From positions 68,793 through 132,792 of the forward strand of contig JADMLA020000021.1 in the NCBI GenBank assembly GCA_015482705.2: a DNA stretch of 64,000 bases. Direction: 5' to 3'. Positions 18,409 to 26,357 of this stretch are shown one piece after another. This stretch comes from Prosthecochloris sp. GTDB lineage: Bacteria > Bacteroidota > Chlorobiia > Chlorobiales > Chlorobiaceae. The translations under genes and the position numbers were made by a program. Numbering within the stretch: position 1 is the first letter of the stretch; every line of letters begins with the position of its first letter. The notes beneath the pieces were generated by a model. It was not told the DNA's origin. It ran no database searches and saw only the letters and a list, made by a program, of their open reading frames with translations.

Positions 18409-18551
18409 CCGGATGGTTTTGAAGGTTTTTTATTATGATTCATCAATGAAAACCATTATCTTCTTAAGGTAAGAGTGAGCTTCAGATGAAGCTTCTTGTT
18501 ATTCGGTAGCAGTACTTAACCTGTTCCTACGAACAAAACATGGAGGAAACA

Positions 18552-19202
18552 ATGAAAAAAGCACTATCACTTTTAATGGTATTCCTGGTTGCAGTCATGT
18601 GGTCTGCTCCTGGTTTCAGCGCCGACAAATATGTCAGTGGCAGTATCGGTATCAGCTGGATGAGCGATGCTGATCTGGAGTACGAGTTTGATTATGACGA
18701 TGATTATGACCTTGAAGCCGGCTTCGACTCAGGCATAACACTTCTTGGTGCATTTGGCTGCGATTACGGCGATTACAGGCTTGAAGGTGAACTCGGATAC
18801 CAGAATGGGGATATTGATTCAATTGATTTTTCAGGTGAGGACGGCGAGTTTGATGATATTTCAGGTGACATCACTATTCTCTCGCTACTCGTTAACGGCT
18901 ACTACGACATCGATCTCGGCGGCGGTGTAGAACTGTCTCCAACTGTCGGTGTAGGCGTAGCCCAAGTCAAAGCTGATGATGTTGAATTTTATGATGATGA
19001 CTATGGTTGGTCAGCCAGCGAAGTAACCTTTGCTTACCAGGCTGGTATCGGGCTGGGTATTCCAGTATCAGATGGCATTATGCTCGATGCTCGTTATCGC
19101 TATTTTGGTACAACTGATTTCACCGTTGAGTTTGCAGATTACCAGTTTAACACGAACATGGAAAGCCACAGCGCTCTTCTCGGTCTGCGTGTTAACTTGT
19201 AA
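18552..19202 (+). CDS. Small outer-membrane beta-barrel protein, copy 1 of 3
   Basis: A 216-residue predicted 8-stranded barrel with signal peptide (MKKALSLL... cut after GFSA). The ATG at 18552 is chosen because GGAGG lies 6-7 bases upstream, inside the region that a start at 18540 would have to translate. Framework segments shared with the two downstream copies include SGSIGISWM, LLGAFGCDYGDYRLEGELGYQ, LSPTVGVGVA, MLDARYRYF and SHSALLGLRV. The variable segments are very acidic (for example EFDYDDDYD, FYDDDYG) and are probably outer loops. Function is unknown; it resembles OmpA-like/OmpW-like porin-family barrels only in general form. Confidence 0.8.
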   Translation: MKKALSLLMVFLVAVMWSAPGFSADKYVSGSIGISWMSDADLEYEFDYDDDYDLEAGFDSGITLLGAFGCDYGDYRLEGELGYQNGDIDSIDFSGEDGEFDDISGDITILSLLVNGYYDIDLGGGVELSPTVGVGVAQVKADDVEFYDDDYGWSASEVTFAYQAGIGLGIPVSDGIMLDARYRYFGTTDFTVEFADYQFNTNMESHSALLGLRVNL

Positions 19203-19223
19203 GCCCTGGCGGTTCGATCATTA

Positions 19224-19251
19224 AGGAGGCTATCGAGCCTCCTTTTTTTTT
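19224..19251 (+). terminator. Rho-independent terminator after barrel copy 1
   Basis: An 8-bp stem AGGAGGCT / AGCCTCCT with an ATCG loop, followed by a run of nine T, 21 bases after the stop. Confidence 0.92.
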
Positions 19252-19400
19252 ACCCTACAGGAACCTCTTTTCAAAAAACGGTTGTAAAAACTGAGAAAAA
19301 CATATTAACTTATGTTAAGTGACATACCGAGTATCTTTTGTTTGCAAATAGTATGTAGAAATTTTTTATGCATTTACTAACCTAACCTGATCAAAAAACT

Positions 19401-20123
19401 ATGAAAAAAGCAATTTCACTATTAGCTGTTTTCCTGGTTGTTGTCATGTGGTCAGCCTCTGGCTTTAGCGCTGACAAATATTTCAGCGGTAATATCGGTA
19501 TATCATGGATGAGCGACACCGAGATAAAAAATATCGACGGCCCTTTTCAAGAGTTTCAAGAAATTAACGATGCTGAACTCGGTTTCGGCTCGGGCCTCAC
19601 CCTTCTTGGTGCTCTCGGCTGTGATTACGGTGACTACAGGGTGGAAGGTGAACTCGGCTATCAGTCGAATGATGTCGATGAATTGAATGCACACGTTTAT
19701 TGCGAGAGACAAGGTGAAGCCGATCTCGATGTCGAGCTCGACGGCGATGTCACTATTCTGTCTCTTCTCATGAACGGTTACTACGACATCCATCTTGGCG
19801 GCGGCGTTGAGCTTTCACCGACTGTGGGTGTCGGCATCGCCCAGGTTTCCATGGATGATGTCAGGGTTAATAGCGCGACCCTGACATGCCCAAACGGCAA
19901 CAGCTCTCCTGCTGACATAGGTGACCTCGAAGACGGCAGTCTCGATGTCAATGAAGTCACATTTGCTTACCAGGCAGGAATCGGCCTCGGTATTCCGGTT
20001 GCAGGCAACATCATGCTCGATGCTCGTTATCGCTACTTTGCAACGACCGATTTCACCATGCTTGCAGCGAACACCAACCTCGATAGTCATAGCGGTCTGC
20101 TTGGTTTTAGAGTCATGTTCTGA
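19401..20123 (+). CDS. Small outer-membrane beta-barrel protein, copy 2 of 3
   Basis: A 240-residue paralogue of the preceding gene, with an almost identical signal peptide (MKKAISLLAVFLVVVMWSA) and the same framework (SGNIGISWMSD, LLGALGCDYGDYRVEGELGYQ, LSPTVGVGIAQV, MLDARYRYF, SHSGLLGFRV). It differs in longer predicted loops, one with VYCERQ and another with LTCPNGNSS, whose two cysteines could pair in the oxidised envelope. It has its own upstream region of about 150 bases and its own terminator, so it is probably a separate transcription unit. Confidence 0.8.
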   Translation: MKKAISLLAVFLVVVMWSASGFSADKYFSGNIGISWMSDTEIKNIDGPFQEFQEINDAELGFGSGLTLLGALGCDYGDYRVEGELGYQSNDVDELNAHVYCERQGEADLDVELDGDVTILSLLMNGYYDIHLGGGVELSPTVGVGIAQVSMDDVRVNSATLTCPNGNSSPADIGDLEDGSLDVNEVTFAYQAGIGLGIPVAGNIMLDARYRYFATTDFTMLAANTNLDSHSGLLGFRVMF

Positions 20124-20146
20124 TCCATTACGAATTTTTCCTGAAA

Positions 20147-20184
20147 CAAGAGGCTGCCCTTTCGGGACAGCCTCTTGTGTTTTA
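20147..20184 (+). terminator. Rho-independent terminator after barrel copy 2
   Basis: A long stem CAAGAGGCTG-CCC / GGGA-CAGCCTCTTG around a short TTTC loop, followed by TGTTTTA, 23 bases after the stop. Confidence 0.85.
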
Positions 20185-20325
20185 CGCCGGCACTAACGAT
20201 CGTCATACTCCAGCTCTGAGACTGCCTCAAAAGGCCTGCTTCACGACTATCGGTCTCCATGTACACATTTCTGGCAGAGAGTCATGCCGCACTTGATGCT
20301 GCATCCATACAGACTTTCATTAAAA

Positions 20326-20359
20326 GATGGATCCCCGGATCAAGCCCGAGGATGACGAC
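20326..20359. repeat. Degenerate copy of the dispersed DPRIKPEDD-type palindromic repeat
   Basis: The bases read TGGATCCCCGGATCAAGC followed by CCGAGGATGACGA, which in one frame spells MDPRIKPEDD. This matches the very common bacterial interspersed palindrome that database ORFs render as DPRVKPEDD. The inverted core TCCCCGG / CCCGAGGA has one mismatch here. It lies in the gap between barrel copies 2 and 3. It is a repeat unit, not a gene. Confidence 0.6.
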
Positions 20360-20394
20360 ACAAAGATAAATTGCATAATTAAAGAGACAGACTC

Positions 20395-20415
20395 ATCCCT
20401 ATTTTTCATAGGGAT
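20395..20415. promoter_or_regulatory. 8-bp hairpin upstream of barrel copy 3
   Basis: Perfect arms ATCCCTAT / ATAGGGAT around a TTTTC loop, about 120 bases before the start of the third barrel gene. There is no T-tract after it. It may be a leader hairpin or binding site; role unknown. The rest of the gap 20185-20534 holds only the repeat at 20326 and presumably a promoter. Confidence 0.4.
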
Positions 20416-20534
20416 AGCAACCTTTCGTTTCAACTCATTCTTTCCTATGCTTTTTTCGCCGGATTTCATACCTTTACCACCGACTGAAAAGTCAGCATAT
20501 TATTTCTACAATGTTTAACAGCAGTAACACAGCC

Positions 20535-21188
20535 ATGAAAAAAGCATTATTACTCTCTATGGCATTTATGGTGGCGGTTATGTGGTCCGCACCTGGTTTC
20601 AGCGCTGACAAATACGTCAGCGGCAGCATCGGCATCGTCTGGATGGACGATATCGAATTTGAAGATCATGACTCCGATGATTCCGGTGAAGGCTTCGAAC
20701 TCGGCACCGATTCAGGAATAACCCTTTTAGGTGCCTATGGTTGCGATTACGGCGACTACCGCCTGGAAGCGGAACTCGGCTACCAGAAAAACGACATCGC
20801 ATCATGGGCCGATGTCTCTTCGAACGATGAAAGAGAAGACCTCGATGAAGATGGCGATGTCTCGGTGCTTTCTCTCATGCTCAACGGCGCTTACGATATC
20901 GACCTGGGTAACGATGTGGAAGTGTACCCATACGCTGGTGTAGGTGTCGCCCATATCACTTTCGAGGATGCACCTCTCTGTTTTGAAGGCAGCTCTTTCA
21001 GAAACAAGGATGTTTTTTCGCTCGCATACCAGGTTGGTGTCGGTATTGCCATTCCGGTCAGCGAAAACATTCAGCTCGATGCACGGTATCGCTACTTCGT
21101 CGCTGAAGGGTTTTCCATGGATAAACCCGCTGCCAATGGAGATCTCTCGAGCCACAGCGCTCTGCTTGGCCTTCGCGTAGGCATATAA
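20535..21188 (+). CDS. Small outer-membrane beta-barrel protein, copy 3 of 3
   Basis: A 217-residue third paralogue: signal peptide MKKALLLSMAFMVAVMW... cut after GFSA, then SGSIGIVWMDD, LLGAYGCDYGDYRLEAELGYQ, PYAGVGVAHI, LDARYRYF and SHSALLGLRV. The start at 20535 is taken because the signal peptide aligns with the other two copies; a start at 20511 would add residues with no counterpart. Its variable segments are acidic (DHDSDDSGEGF; SNDEREDLDEDGD). A terminator follows. No strong Shine-Dalgarno sequence precedes this start, unlike copy 1. Confidence 0.78.
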   Translation: MKKALLLSMAFMVAVMWSAPGFSADKYVSGSIGIVWMDDIEFEDHDSDDSGEGFELGTDSGITLLGAYGCDYGDYRLEAELGYQKNDIASWADVSSNDEREDLDEDGDVSVLSLMLNGAYDIDLGNDVEVYPYAGVGVAHITFEDAPLCFEGSSFRNKDVFSLAYQVGVGIAIPVSENIQLDARYRYFVAEGFSMDKPAANGDLSSHSALLGLRVGI

Positions 21189-21208
21189 AACAGCAATTGC
21201 TGTCAACG

Positions 21209-21238
21209 AAAAAAGGAGGCTTCACGGCCTCCTTTTTT
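21209..21238. terminator. Bidirectional terminator between barrel copy 3 and the DUF151 gene
   Basis: A stem AAAAAAGGAGGC / GCCTCCTTTTTTG with a short TTCACG loop; the A-rich left arm and T-rich right arm let it end transcripts from both convergent genes. Confidence 0.9.
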
Positions 21239-21271
21239 GTTTATACACTCCGAAAGCAAAACAGAAACCTT

Positions 21272-21865
21272 TCATGAACTACCCTTGATCCTGTCGATTT
21301 CATCACGCAGACGAGCCGCTTCTTCATAATCTTCACGCTTGACGGCATCCTCGAGCATTTTCTGCAACTCACCGAGCGATGATTCCGTTTTGCCTGCAAT
21401 TTCTTTCGGCGTCTCTTGCTCACTCTCGGTTTCGGTTACTTCAGCTTCTTCCTGTTGCTCTTCCCTGATTCCAGCTTCATTCATAATTTCTTCGGAAACA
21501 AAAATAGGAGCCCCGAACCGAACCGCAATAGCTATAGCGTCGCTCGGTCTCGCATCGATCTCCTGGGTTTCACCATGCATCTCACAGAGTACCTTGGCAT
21601 AGAAAGTCTCATTGTGCAGTTCATCGATGAACACCTCCTTGACATTGAGATTGAACGTATCGGCGATCGTCTTGAACAGGTCGTGAGTAAACGGCCTTGG
21701 AGGCTTTATGTTTTCGAGTTTCAACGCTATAGCCTGTGCCTCGAAACCGCCGATGATGATCGGCAGTTTTCTTTTGCCATCGACCTCATAAAGAATAAGC
21801 GCATACGCCCCGTTTGTATGCGGACTGGTTGACAGCCCAAGTATATCAACCTGAAGTTTATCCAT
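21272..21865 (-). CDS. DUF151 bifunctional-nuclease family protein with C-terminal UVR motif
   Basis: A 197-residue protein. Residues 1-130 form a DUF151 domain (LPIIIGGFEAQAIALKLE; ARPSDAIAIAVRFGAPIFV), the family that includes bacterial and plant bifunctional nucleases. An acidic Glu-rich linker (about 131-155) leads to a UvrB/UvrC-type helical hairpin (LQKMLEDAVKREDYEEAARL) at the C-terminus, a protein-protein contact module. The role may be nucleic-acid cleavage or damage response, but nuclease activity cannot be shown from the sequence. It is a single gene convergent with barrel copy 3. Confidence 0.87.
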   Translation of the reverse strand: MDKLQVDILGLSTSPHTNGAYALILYEVDGKRKLPIIIGGFEAQAIALKLENIKPPRPFTHDLFKTIADTFNLNVKEVFIDELHNETFYAKVLCEMHGETQEIDARPSDAIAIAVRFGAPIFVSEEIMNEAGIREEQQEEAEVTETESEQETPKEIAGKTESSLGELQKMLEDAVKREDYEEAARLRDEIDRIKGSS

Positions 21866-21955
21866 CTCAACGACTTTTTTTCTGCAAATGTTATCTCAAT
21901 ACCAAAAGGCCGTAGCTCTCGCGAATACAATCAACTAACAATAAAACCACACAAA

Positions 21956-22930
21956 TCATTTCATACGCTGAAATTCACAAACGGCCCTTTCCAGTAGCGG
22001 CACGACCTCCGTTATGTCACCGATAATCCCGTAATCGGCGACTTTGAATATGGGAGCATCCCTGTCACGATTTATAGCGACAACGGTTTCAGCGCCGGCG
22101 ATACCTGCAAGGTGCTGGGGTGCGCCAGAAATACCACAGGCAATATACAGCTTGGGGGCGACACTCCTTCCGGTCTGGCCTATCTGCTCGGAATGGGGTC
22201 GCCACCCCTCATCGACAGCCGAGCGACTGGCGCCAACGGCCCCACCAAGTGACATTGCCAACGATTCGAGCAGAGCGAAGTTTTCACGACTGCCGACCCC
22301 CCTGCCACCCGCAACGAGAATGTCCGATTCGGCTATATCTTTCCTTCCCTTGTGGTAGCTAATCTCTTTCAGAGCAGGGTTGCACCCCGAAAGACACTCG
22401 GCTTTGATTTCAAGAATTTCAACGGTGTTTTCACGACGTGCTTCAAAAGAACACAGCCGTGGAGCAACGGTGTACACCGCGCTCTTTCTCAAATTCTCGA
22501 TCACAGCGGAAACCGTACCTGCATACATCGTTGTCACCGCCTTCAGCGAACCGTTTCCATCCACCCCGATGACACAATCCGATGCAAGAGCTGCATCGAG
22601 GCGCATGGCGATGCGAGGAGCAAGGTCCTTGGCCATCGCCGTATTTGCGAAAAAAATATTTTCAGCAGCAGTACGACCGGCCATATCCACGATTGTCCCT
22701 GCATAGCATTCAGGACAATAATCATGAAAAACCGCATCATTGACCATATAAATCGTCCCCTTTCCGGCACATCGCTCTCTGATGATGTTTTTATCGGCAC
22801 CGCCCATAACCAGGCCGCAAACATCCGTTTCTCCCAAAACCTCCGCCAGATGCTGTACAGTGCACCATACATCGACCGAAGCCTTCTTGACAGTCCCTTG
22901 CCTCTGCTCAAGTATTACCAGGAAGCTCAT
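21956..22930 (-). CDS. etfA: Electron transfer flavoprotein, alpha subunit
   Basis: A 324-residue alpha subunit. The C-terminal FAD-binding domain is clear: ILVAGGRGVGSRENF, HSEQIGQTGRSVAPKLYIA (family signature PKLYIACGISGAPQHLAG) and VVAINRDRDAPIFKVADYGI. With EtfB it carries electrons from an acyl-CoA or hydroxy-acid dehydrogenase to a quinone reductase. The gene starts 2 bases after the etfB stop and has a GGAGG upstream, so the two form an operon. No Etf dehydrogenase or Etf:quinone oxidoreductase gene is adjacent. Confidence 0.92.
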   Translation of the reverse strand: MSFLVILEQRQGTVKKASVDVWCTVQHLAEVLGETDVCGLVMGGADKNIIRERCAGKGTIYMVNDAVFHDYCPECYAGTIVDMAGRTAAENIFFANTAMAKDLAPRIAMRLDAALASDCVIGVDGNGSLKAVTTMYAGTVSAVIENLRKSAVYTVAPRLCSFEARRENTVEILEIKAECLSGCNPALKEISYHKGRKDIAESDILVAGGRGVGSRENFALLESLAMSLGGAVGASRSAVDEGWRPHSEQIGQTGRSVAPKLYIACGISGAPQHLAGIAGAETVVAINRDRDAPIFKVADYGIIGDITEVVPLLERAVCEFQRMK

Positions 22931-22932
22931 CG

Positions 22933-23685
22933 TTACAGTATCCTCCTTTCTTCATGCAGTATACGAACAAGATCTTCTGCTGTTTCCATAATTCGGCAGT
23001 TTTTTTGTCGACGTATCGTAGAAAAGCCCCGATAGGCCACTCCTGATGCTATCTCAACACTACCGTCAATATGCAAAATAGGTTCTTTGCGTGCCTTCAT
23101 GACCGCCTTGATATTTGTTTTCCTTGGAATATTCAATCCTTTCTCAGCACTTATGAGCGCTGGAGGATACAGCACATACTCCTCCATACCTCCCTCTATT
23201 TCTCGCCACACCCGCAACACTCCATCTTCATACATCAGTTCTGTCACGGCAGCGACGGCAGCGACACCAAGCATTTCAGCAAGCATTAACGGTACCTGAG
23301 CCCGGTTACAATCCGAAGACTCTCTACCACAGACAACAAGATCGGGAAACCCATCGTAGTGGAAACGGATCGCCTTATCGAGACTCGCCGCAACGGAACG
23401 AGAGTCGTCACGGCGTCCACCATCTACAAGGCAGGCTCGATCCGCACCCATCGAAAGCGCCTTTCGCAAAACATCATAATGCTTTTTATCCCCGACTGAA
23501 AATGCCGTCACCATGACCTCGCCAAGCCGCTCTTTCAACCTGACAGCTTCCTCTATGGCATACTCGTCATAAGGATTGAGCACCTTGTTGAGGTATCCGA
23601 TATCCGGATTTCCATGCACGACCTCGATCCCCGATGCCGTATCGGGAACCTGATTGATACAAACAGCAATATTCTTGAGCGTCAT
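22933..23685 (-). CDS. etfB: Electron transfer flavoprotein, beta subunit
   Basis: A 250-residue beta subunit with the family pattern (CINQVPDTASGIEV; DEYAIEEAVRLKE; LVVCGRESSD; LISAEKGLNIPRKTNIKAVMKARK). The segment SSDCNRAQVPLMLAEMLG occupies the nucleotide loop; DCN in this place resembles AMP-binding, non-bifurcating proteins more than the DGDT form of FAD-bifurcating ones. It pairs with EtfA. The promoter lies in the 100-base AT-rich gap shared with the divergent dctP gene, which hints at linked control. Confidence 0.92.
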   Translation of the reverse strand: MTLKNIAVCINQVPDTASGIEVVHGNPDIGYLNKVLNPYDEYAIEEAVRLKERLGEVMVTAFSVGDKKHYDVLRKALSMGADRACLVDGGRRDDSRSVAASLDKAIRFHYDGFPDLVVCGRESSDCNRAQVPLMLAEMLGVAAVAAVTELMYEDGVLRVWREIEGGMEEYVLYPPALISAEKGLNIPRKTNIKAVMKARKEPILHIDGSVEIASGVAYRGFSTIRRQKNCRIMETAEDLVRILHEERRIL

Positions 23686-23785
23686 GATTCGGATTCTCCA
23701 TCTTCCTTGAACAGAAAAAGTATTTTACATTATTGTATAACGTTATTGCTGATAATCCAAACAACTCGTTAAACCATCGTGGCCA

Positions 23786-24919
23786 ATGAAAGACAATTCC
23801 AGACGAGATTTTTTGAAACGCTCGTTACAAGCTGGAGCGGCGTCGCTCGCCTTGAGCACTCCTTTTTTCAATACAGGATGCAGCAAACCTGCATCCAAAT
23901 CTGCTGGTGCACCTGCCGTACATTTTGACAAGAAATTCCGATGGAAAATGCTGACCACATGGTCGCCGACATTTCCCGTACTTCAGGATGGTTCGAAACT
24001 GTTCGCTCAGTGGGTACGGGAAATGTCGGAAGGACGTCTCGATATTCAGGTATATGGCGGAGGCGAACTGGTCCCGGCACTGGAAGCCTTCGATGCTGTC
24101 AGTCAGGGCACCGCTGAAATAGGCCATGGCGCATCATATTACTGGGCGGGCAAAGCCCCTGCAGCGCAGTTTTTCGCGGCTGTTCCATTCGGCATGAACC
24201 CGCAGCAAATGAATGCCTGGCTCATAGGCGGCGATGGACTCGAACTGTGGGAGGAAGTCTATGCCCCGTTCAATCTGTACCCCTTACCAGGAGGCAATAC
24301 AGGAATACAGATGTGCGGATGGTTCAACAAGGAGATCAACTCGGTCGATGACCTCAAGGGACTGAAGATGAGGATCCCCGGCCTCGGTGGTAAGGTAATA
24401 TCCAAAGCCGGAGGCTCGGCAATCCTGTCAGCCGGAGGAGAAATATACACCAATCTCGAAAGGGGAGTCATCGACGCTACCGAGTGGATAGGCCCATATC
24501 ACGATTATATCATGGGCTTCTACAAAGTAGCCCGTTACTACTATTACCCCGGATGGCAAGAACCTGGAACGAACTTCGAGTTTTTTGTCAATAAAGGAGC
24601 GTTTTCAAAACTCCCATCCGATTTGCAGCACATTGTTCGCAACGCGGCAGCCAGAGTACATCATTGGGTACTCTGCGAGTTCGAATCGAAAAACAATCTG
24701 TACCTCCAGAAACTCGTCAATGAGGAAAAAGTGGATCTGAGACCACTCCCTTCCGAAGTGCTCGAACAGTTACGAGTCTTTTCAAAAGAGGTTATCGACG
24801 ACATTGTCGGTAGCGATACCCAAAGCAAAAAGGTTTACGACGCCTATTCCTCTTTCCGGAACCAGATTACCCCATGGGCGGACATTTCGGAAAAAATATA
24901 CTACACGCAAAACTTGTAA
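23786..24919 (+). CDS. dctP: TRAP transporter solute-binding protein (TakP/2-oxoacid type)
   Basis: A 377-residue extracytoplasmic binding protein. The N-terminus has a twin-arginine motif (SRRDFLKR) and a lipobox-like FFNTGCSK, so it is probably exported folded and lipid-anchored. The body fits the COG4663 branch that includes TakP and lactate binders (PFGMNPQQMNAWL; GLKMRIPGLGGKV; GVIDATEWIGPYHD). A 2-oxo or 2-hydroxy monocarboxylate such as pyruvate or lactate is therefore a reasonable ligand, as inference. It lies tail to tail with dctQM on the other strand, not in front of them as is usual. Confidence 0.88.
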   Translation: MKDNSRRDFLKRSLQAGAASLALSTPFFNTGCSKPASKSAGAPAVHFDKKFRWKMLTTWSPTFPVLQDGSKLFAQWVREMSEGRLDIQVYGGGELVPALEAFDAVSQGTAEIGHGASYYWAGKAPAAQFFAAVPFGMNPQQMNAWLIGGDGLELWEEVYAPFNLYPLPGGNTGIQMCGWFNKEINSVDDLKGLKMRIPGLGGKVISKAGGSAILSAGGEIYTNLERGVIDATEWIGPYHDYIMGFYKVARYYYYPGWQEPGTNFEFFVNKGAFSKLPSDLQHIVRNAAARVHHWVLCEFESKNNLYLQKLVNEEKVDLRPLPSEVLEQLRVFSKEVIDDIVGSDTQSKKVYDAYSSFRNQITPWADISEKIYYTQNL

Positions 24920-24961
24920 GACAAAATGCCGCTCAGCCCAGCATAATAAGAACGTCATGTC

Positions 24962-24996
24962 GCCCTGTGAAAGAGGTGCTCATTGTTTCACAGGGC
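24962..24996. terminator. Hairpin between convergent dctP and dctM
   Basis: Perfect 11-bp arms GCCCTGTGAAA / TTTCACAGGGC with a 13-base loop in the 112-base convergent gap. A long T-tract is missing, so it is a probable but not certain bidirectional terminator. Confidence 0.55.
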
Positions 24997-25031
24997 AAAC
25001 CCGTAACTAGGCCGAAACAGATTTTCCAGGG

Positions 25032-26351
25032 CTATCTTCCTGTCAAGAGATCGGGCAGCCAGGTAACCAGTTCGGGAAACAAAATGATCAGTACCAGCAT
25101 AAACAGCTGAATGATTATGAACGGTATGATCCCACGGTAGATATGGCCGGTAGTCACTTCTTTCGGAGTGACACCTTTGAGGTAGAACAGGGAAAACCCG
25201 AAAGGAGGGGTCAGAAAAGAAGCTTGAAGATTCATGGCAAGCAGCACACCCACCCACAAAAGGTCCACGCCGAAAGCGGTGAATATCGGTGCAACAACGG
25301 GAACAACGATAAAAATGATCTCGATAAAATCAATGAAAAAGCCTGCAATAAACACTCCGATCATGACGATTGCCAGAAAAAGCTCAGGCTGAAAATTTGC
25401 CTGGACAATCATCTCGGAGAGGTAACGATCCCCGTGCATACCTCTGAACACGAGACTGAACGCACTCGCTCCGGCAAGAATGATAAACACCATCGAAGTC
25501 AACCATGTCGTCTCCTGCATCACGGATTTCAAAACATCGAAAGATAATTTTCGCTGAAACAGCGTCAACAAGAGAGCACCGAAAGCCCCTATAGCGGCAG
25601 CTTCTGTCGGCGACGCGATCCCGGCGAAAATAGAGCCGAGCACCGCGATAACCAGCGTAAAAGGGATTACAAAAGCCTCGATAATGGTTCTCCAGGGAGT
25701 TCTCCCCTTGAACGCCTGAATCTCATCAACCGGAATCGCCGGCATCATCTCCGGCCGAAAAACACCAAGCAGAGTAATGTAAAGCAAGTACAAAACAACG
25801 AGCAGCAAGCCCGGCACCATTGCACCGACAAACATATCCCCTACCGAAATATTGAGTATGCTGCCAAGAAGAACCAATACGATACTTGGTGGAATGATCT
25901 GGCCAAGTGTACCCGACGCGGCAATCGTCCCCGTAGCAAGTTCTGGATCGTACCCCCTTTTGAGCATTGCCGGCAGGCTCATCAGCCCCATGGTCACGAC
26001 GGTTGCTCCAACAATACCTGTTGACGCAGCGAGGAGCGTTCCGACGATAACGACTGCGATCGCCAACCCACCCCGAAAACGACCGAAAAGCATTCCCATC
26101 GTTTCGAGAAGTTTTTCGGCAATTCCGGATTTCTCGAGCATGACCCCCATAAAAACAAACAGAGGAACCGCCAGAAGCACAGAGTTCGTCATCGTTCCCC
26201 ATATCCTCAGCGGCAGCAGGGCAAAAAAATCAACACCGAAAGTCAACACCCCGAAAATGACGGAAACGCCCCCGAGCGTCAAGGCAACCGGATACCCGAG
26301 CAACAGTAGAAGAAATACCGCAGCAAACATGATGAATGGAAGAATCTCCAT
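25032..26351 (-). CDS. dctM: TRAP transporter large permease
   Basis: A 439-residue inner-membrane protein with about 12 hydrophobic helices and the DctM family pattern (FVFMGVMLEKSG; TGIVGATVVTMGLMSLP; GTLGQIIPPSIVLVLLG; GIASPTEAAAIGAFGA). It is the channel subunit that moves the solute with Na+ or H+. The ATG at 26351 is used; a GTG directly before it would add one residue. It starts 7 bases after the dctQ stop, so both are one operon. Confidence 0.93.
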   Translation of the reverse strand: MEILPFIMFAAVFLLLLLGYPVALTLGGVSVIFGVLTFGVDFFALLPLRIWGTMTNSVLLAVPLFVFMGVMLEKSGIAEKLLETMGMLFGRFRGGLAIAVVIVGTLLAASTGIVGATVVTMGLMSLPAMLKRGYDPELATGTIAASGTLGQIIPPSIVLVLLGSILNISVGDMFVGAMVPGLLLVVLYLLYITLLGVFRPEMMPAIPVDEIQAFKGRTPWRTIIEAFVIPFTLVIAVLGSIFAGIASPTEAAAIGAFGALLLTLFQRKLSFDVLKSVMQETTWLTSMVFIILAGASAFSLVFRGMHGDRYLSEMIVQANFQPELFLAIVMIGVFIAGFFIDFIEIIFIVVPVVAPIFTAFGVDLLWVGVLLAMNLQASFLTPPFGFSLFYLKGVTPKEVTTGHIYRGIIPFIIIQLFMLVLIILFPELVTWLPDLLTGR

Positions 26352-26357
26352 CACTAC

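Noticed and set aside
22352..23035. A 227-codon plus-strand frame opposite etfA/etfB
   Set aside because: It crosses the junction of two clear flavoprotein genes and has Cys/His/Arg-rich, non-protein-like composition.
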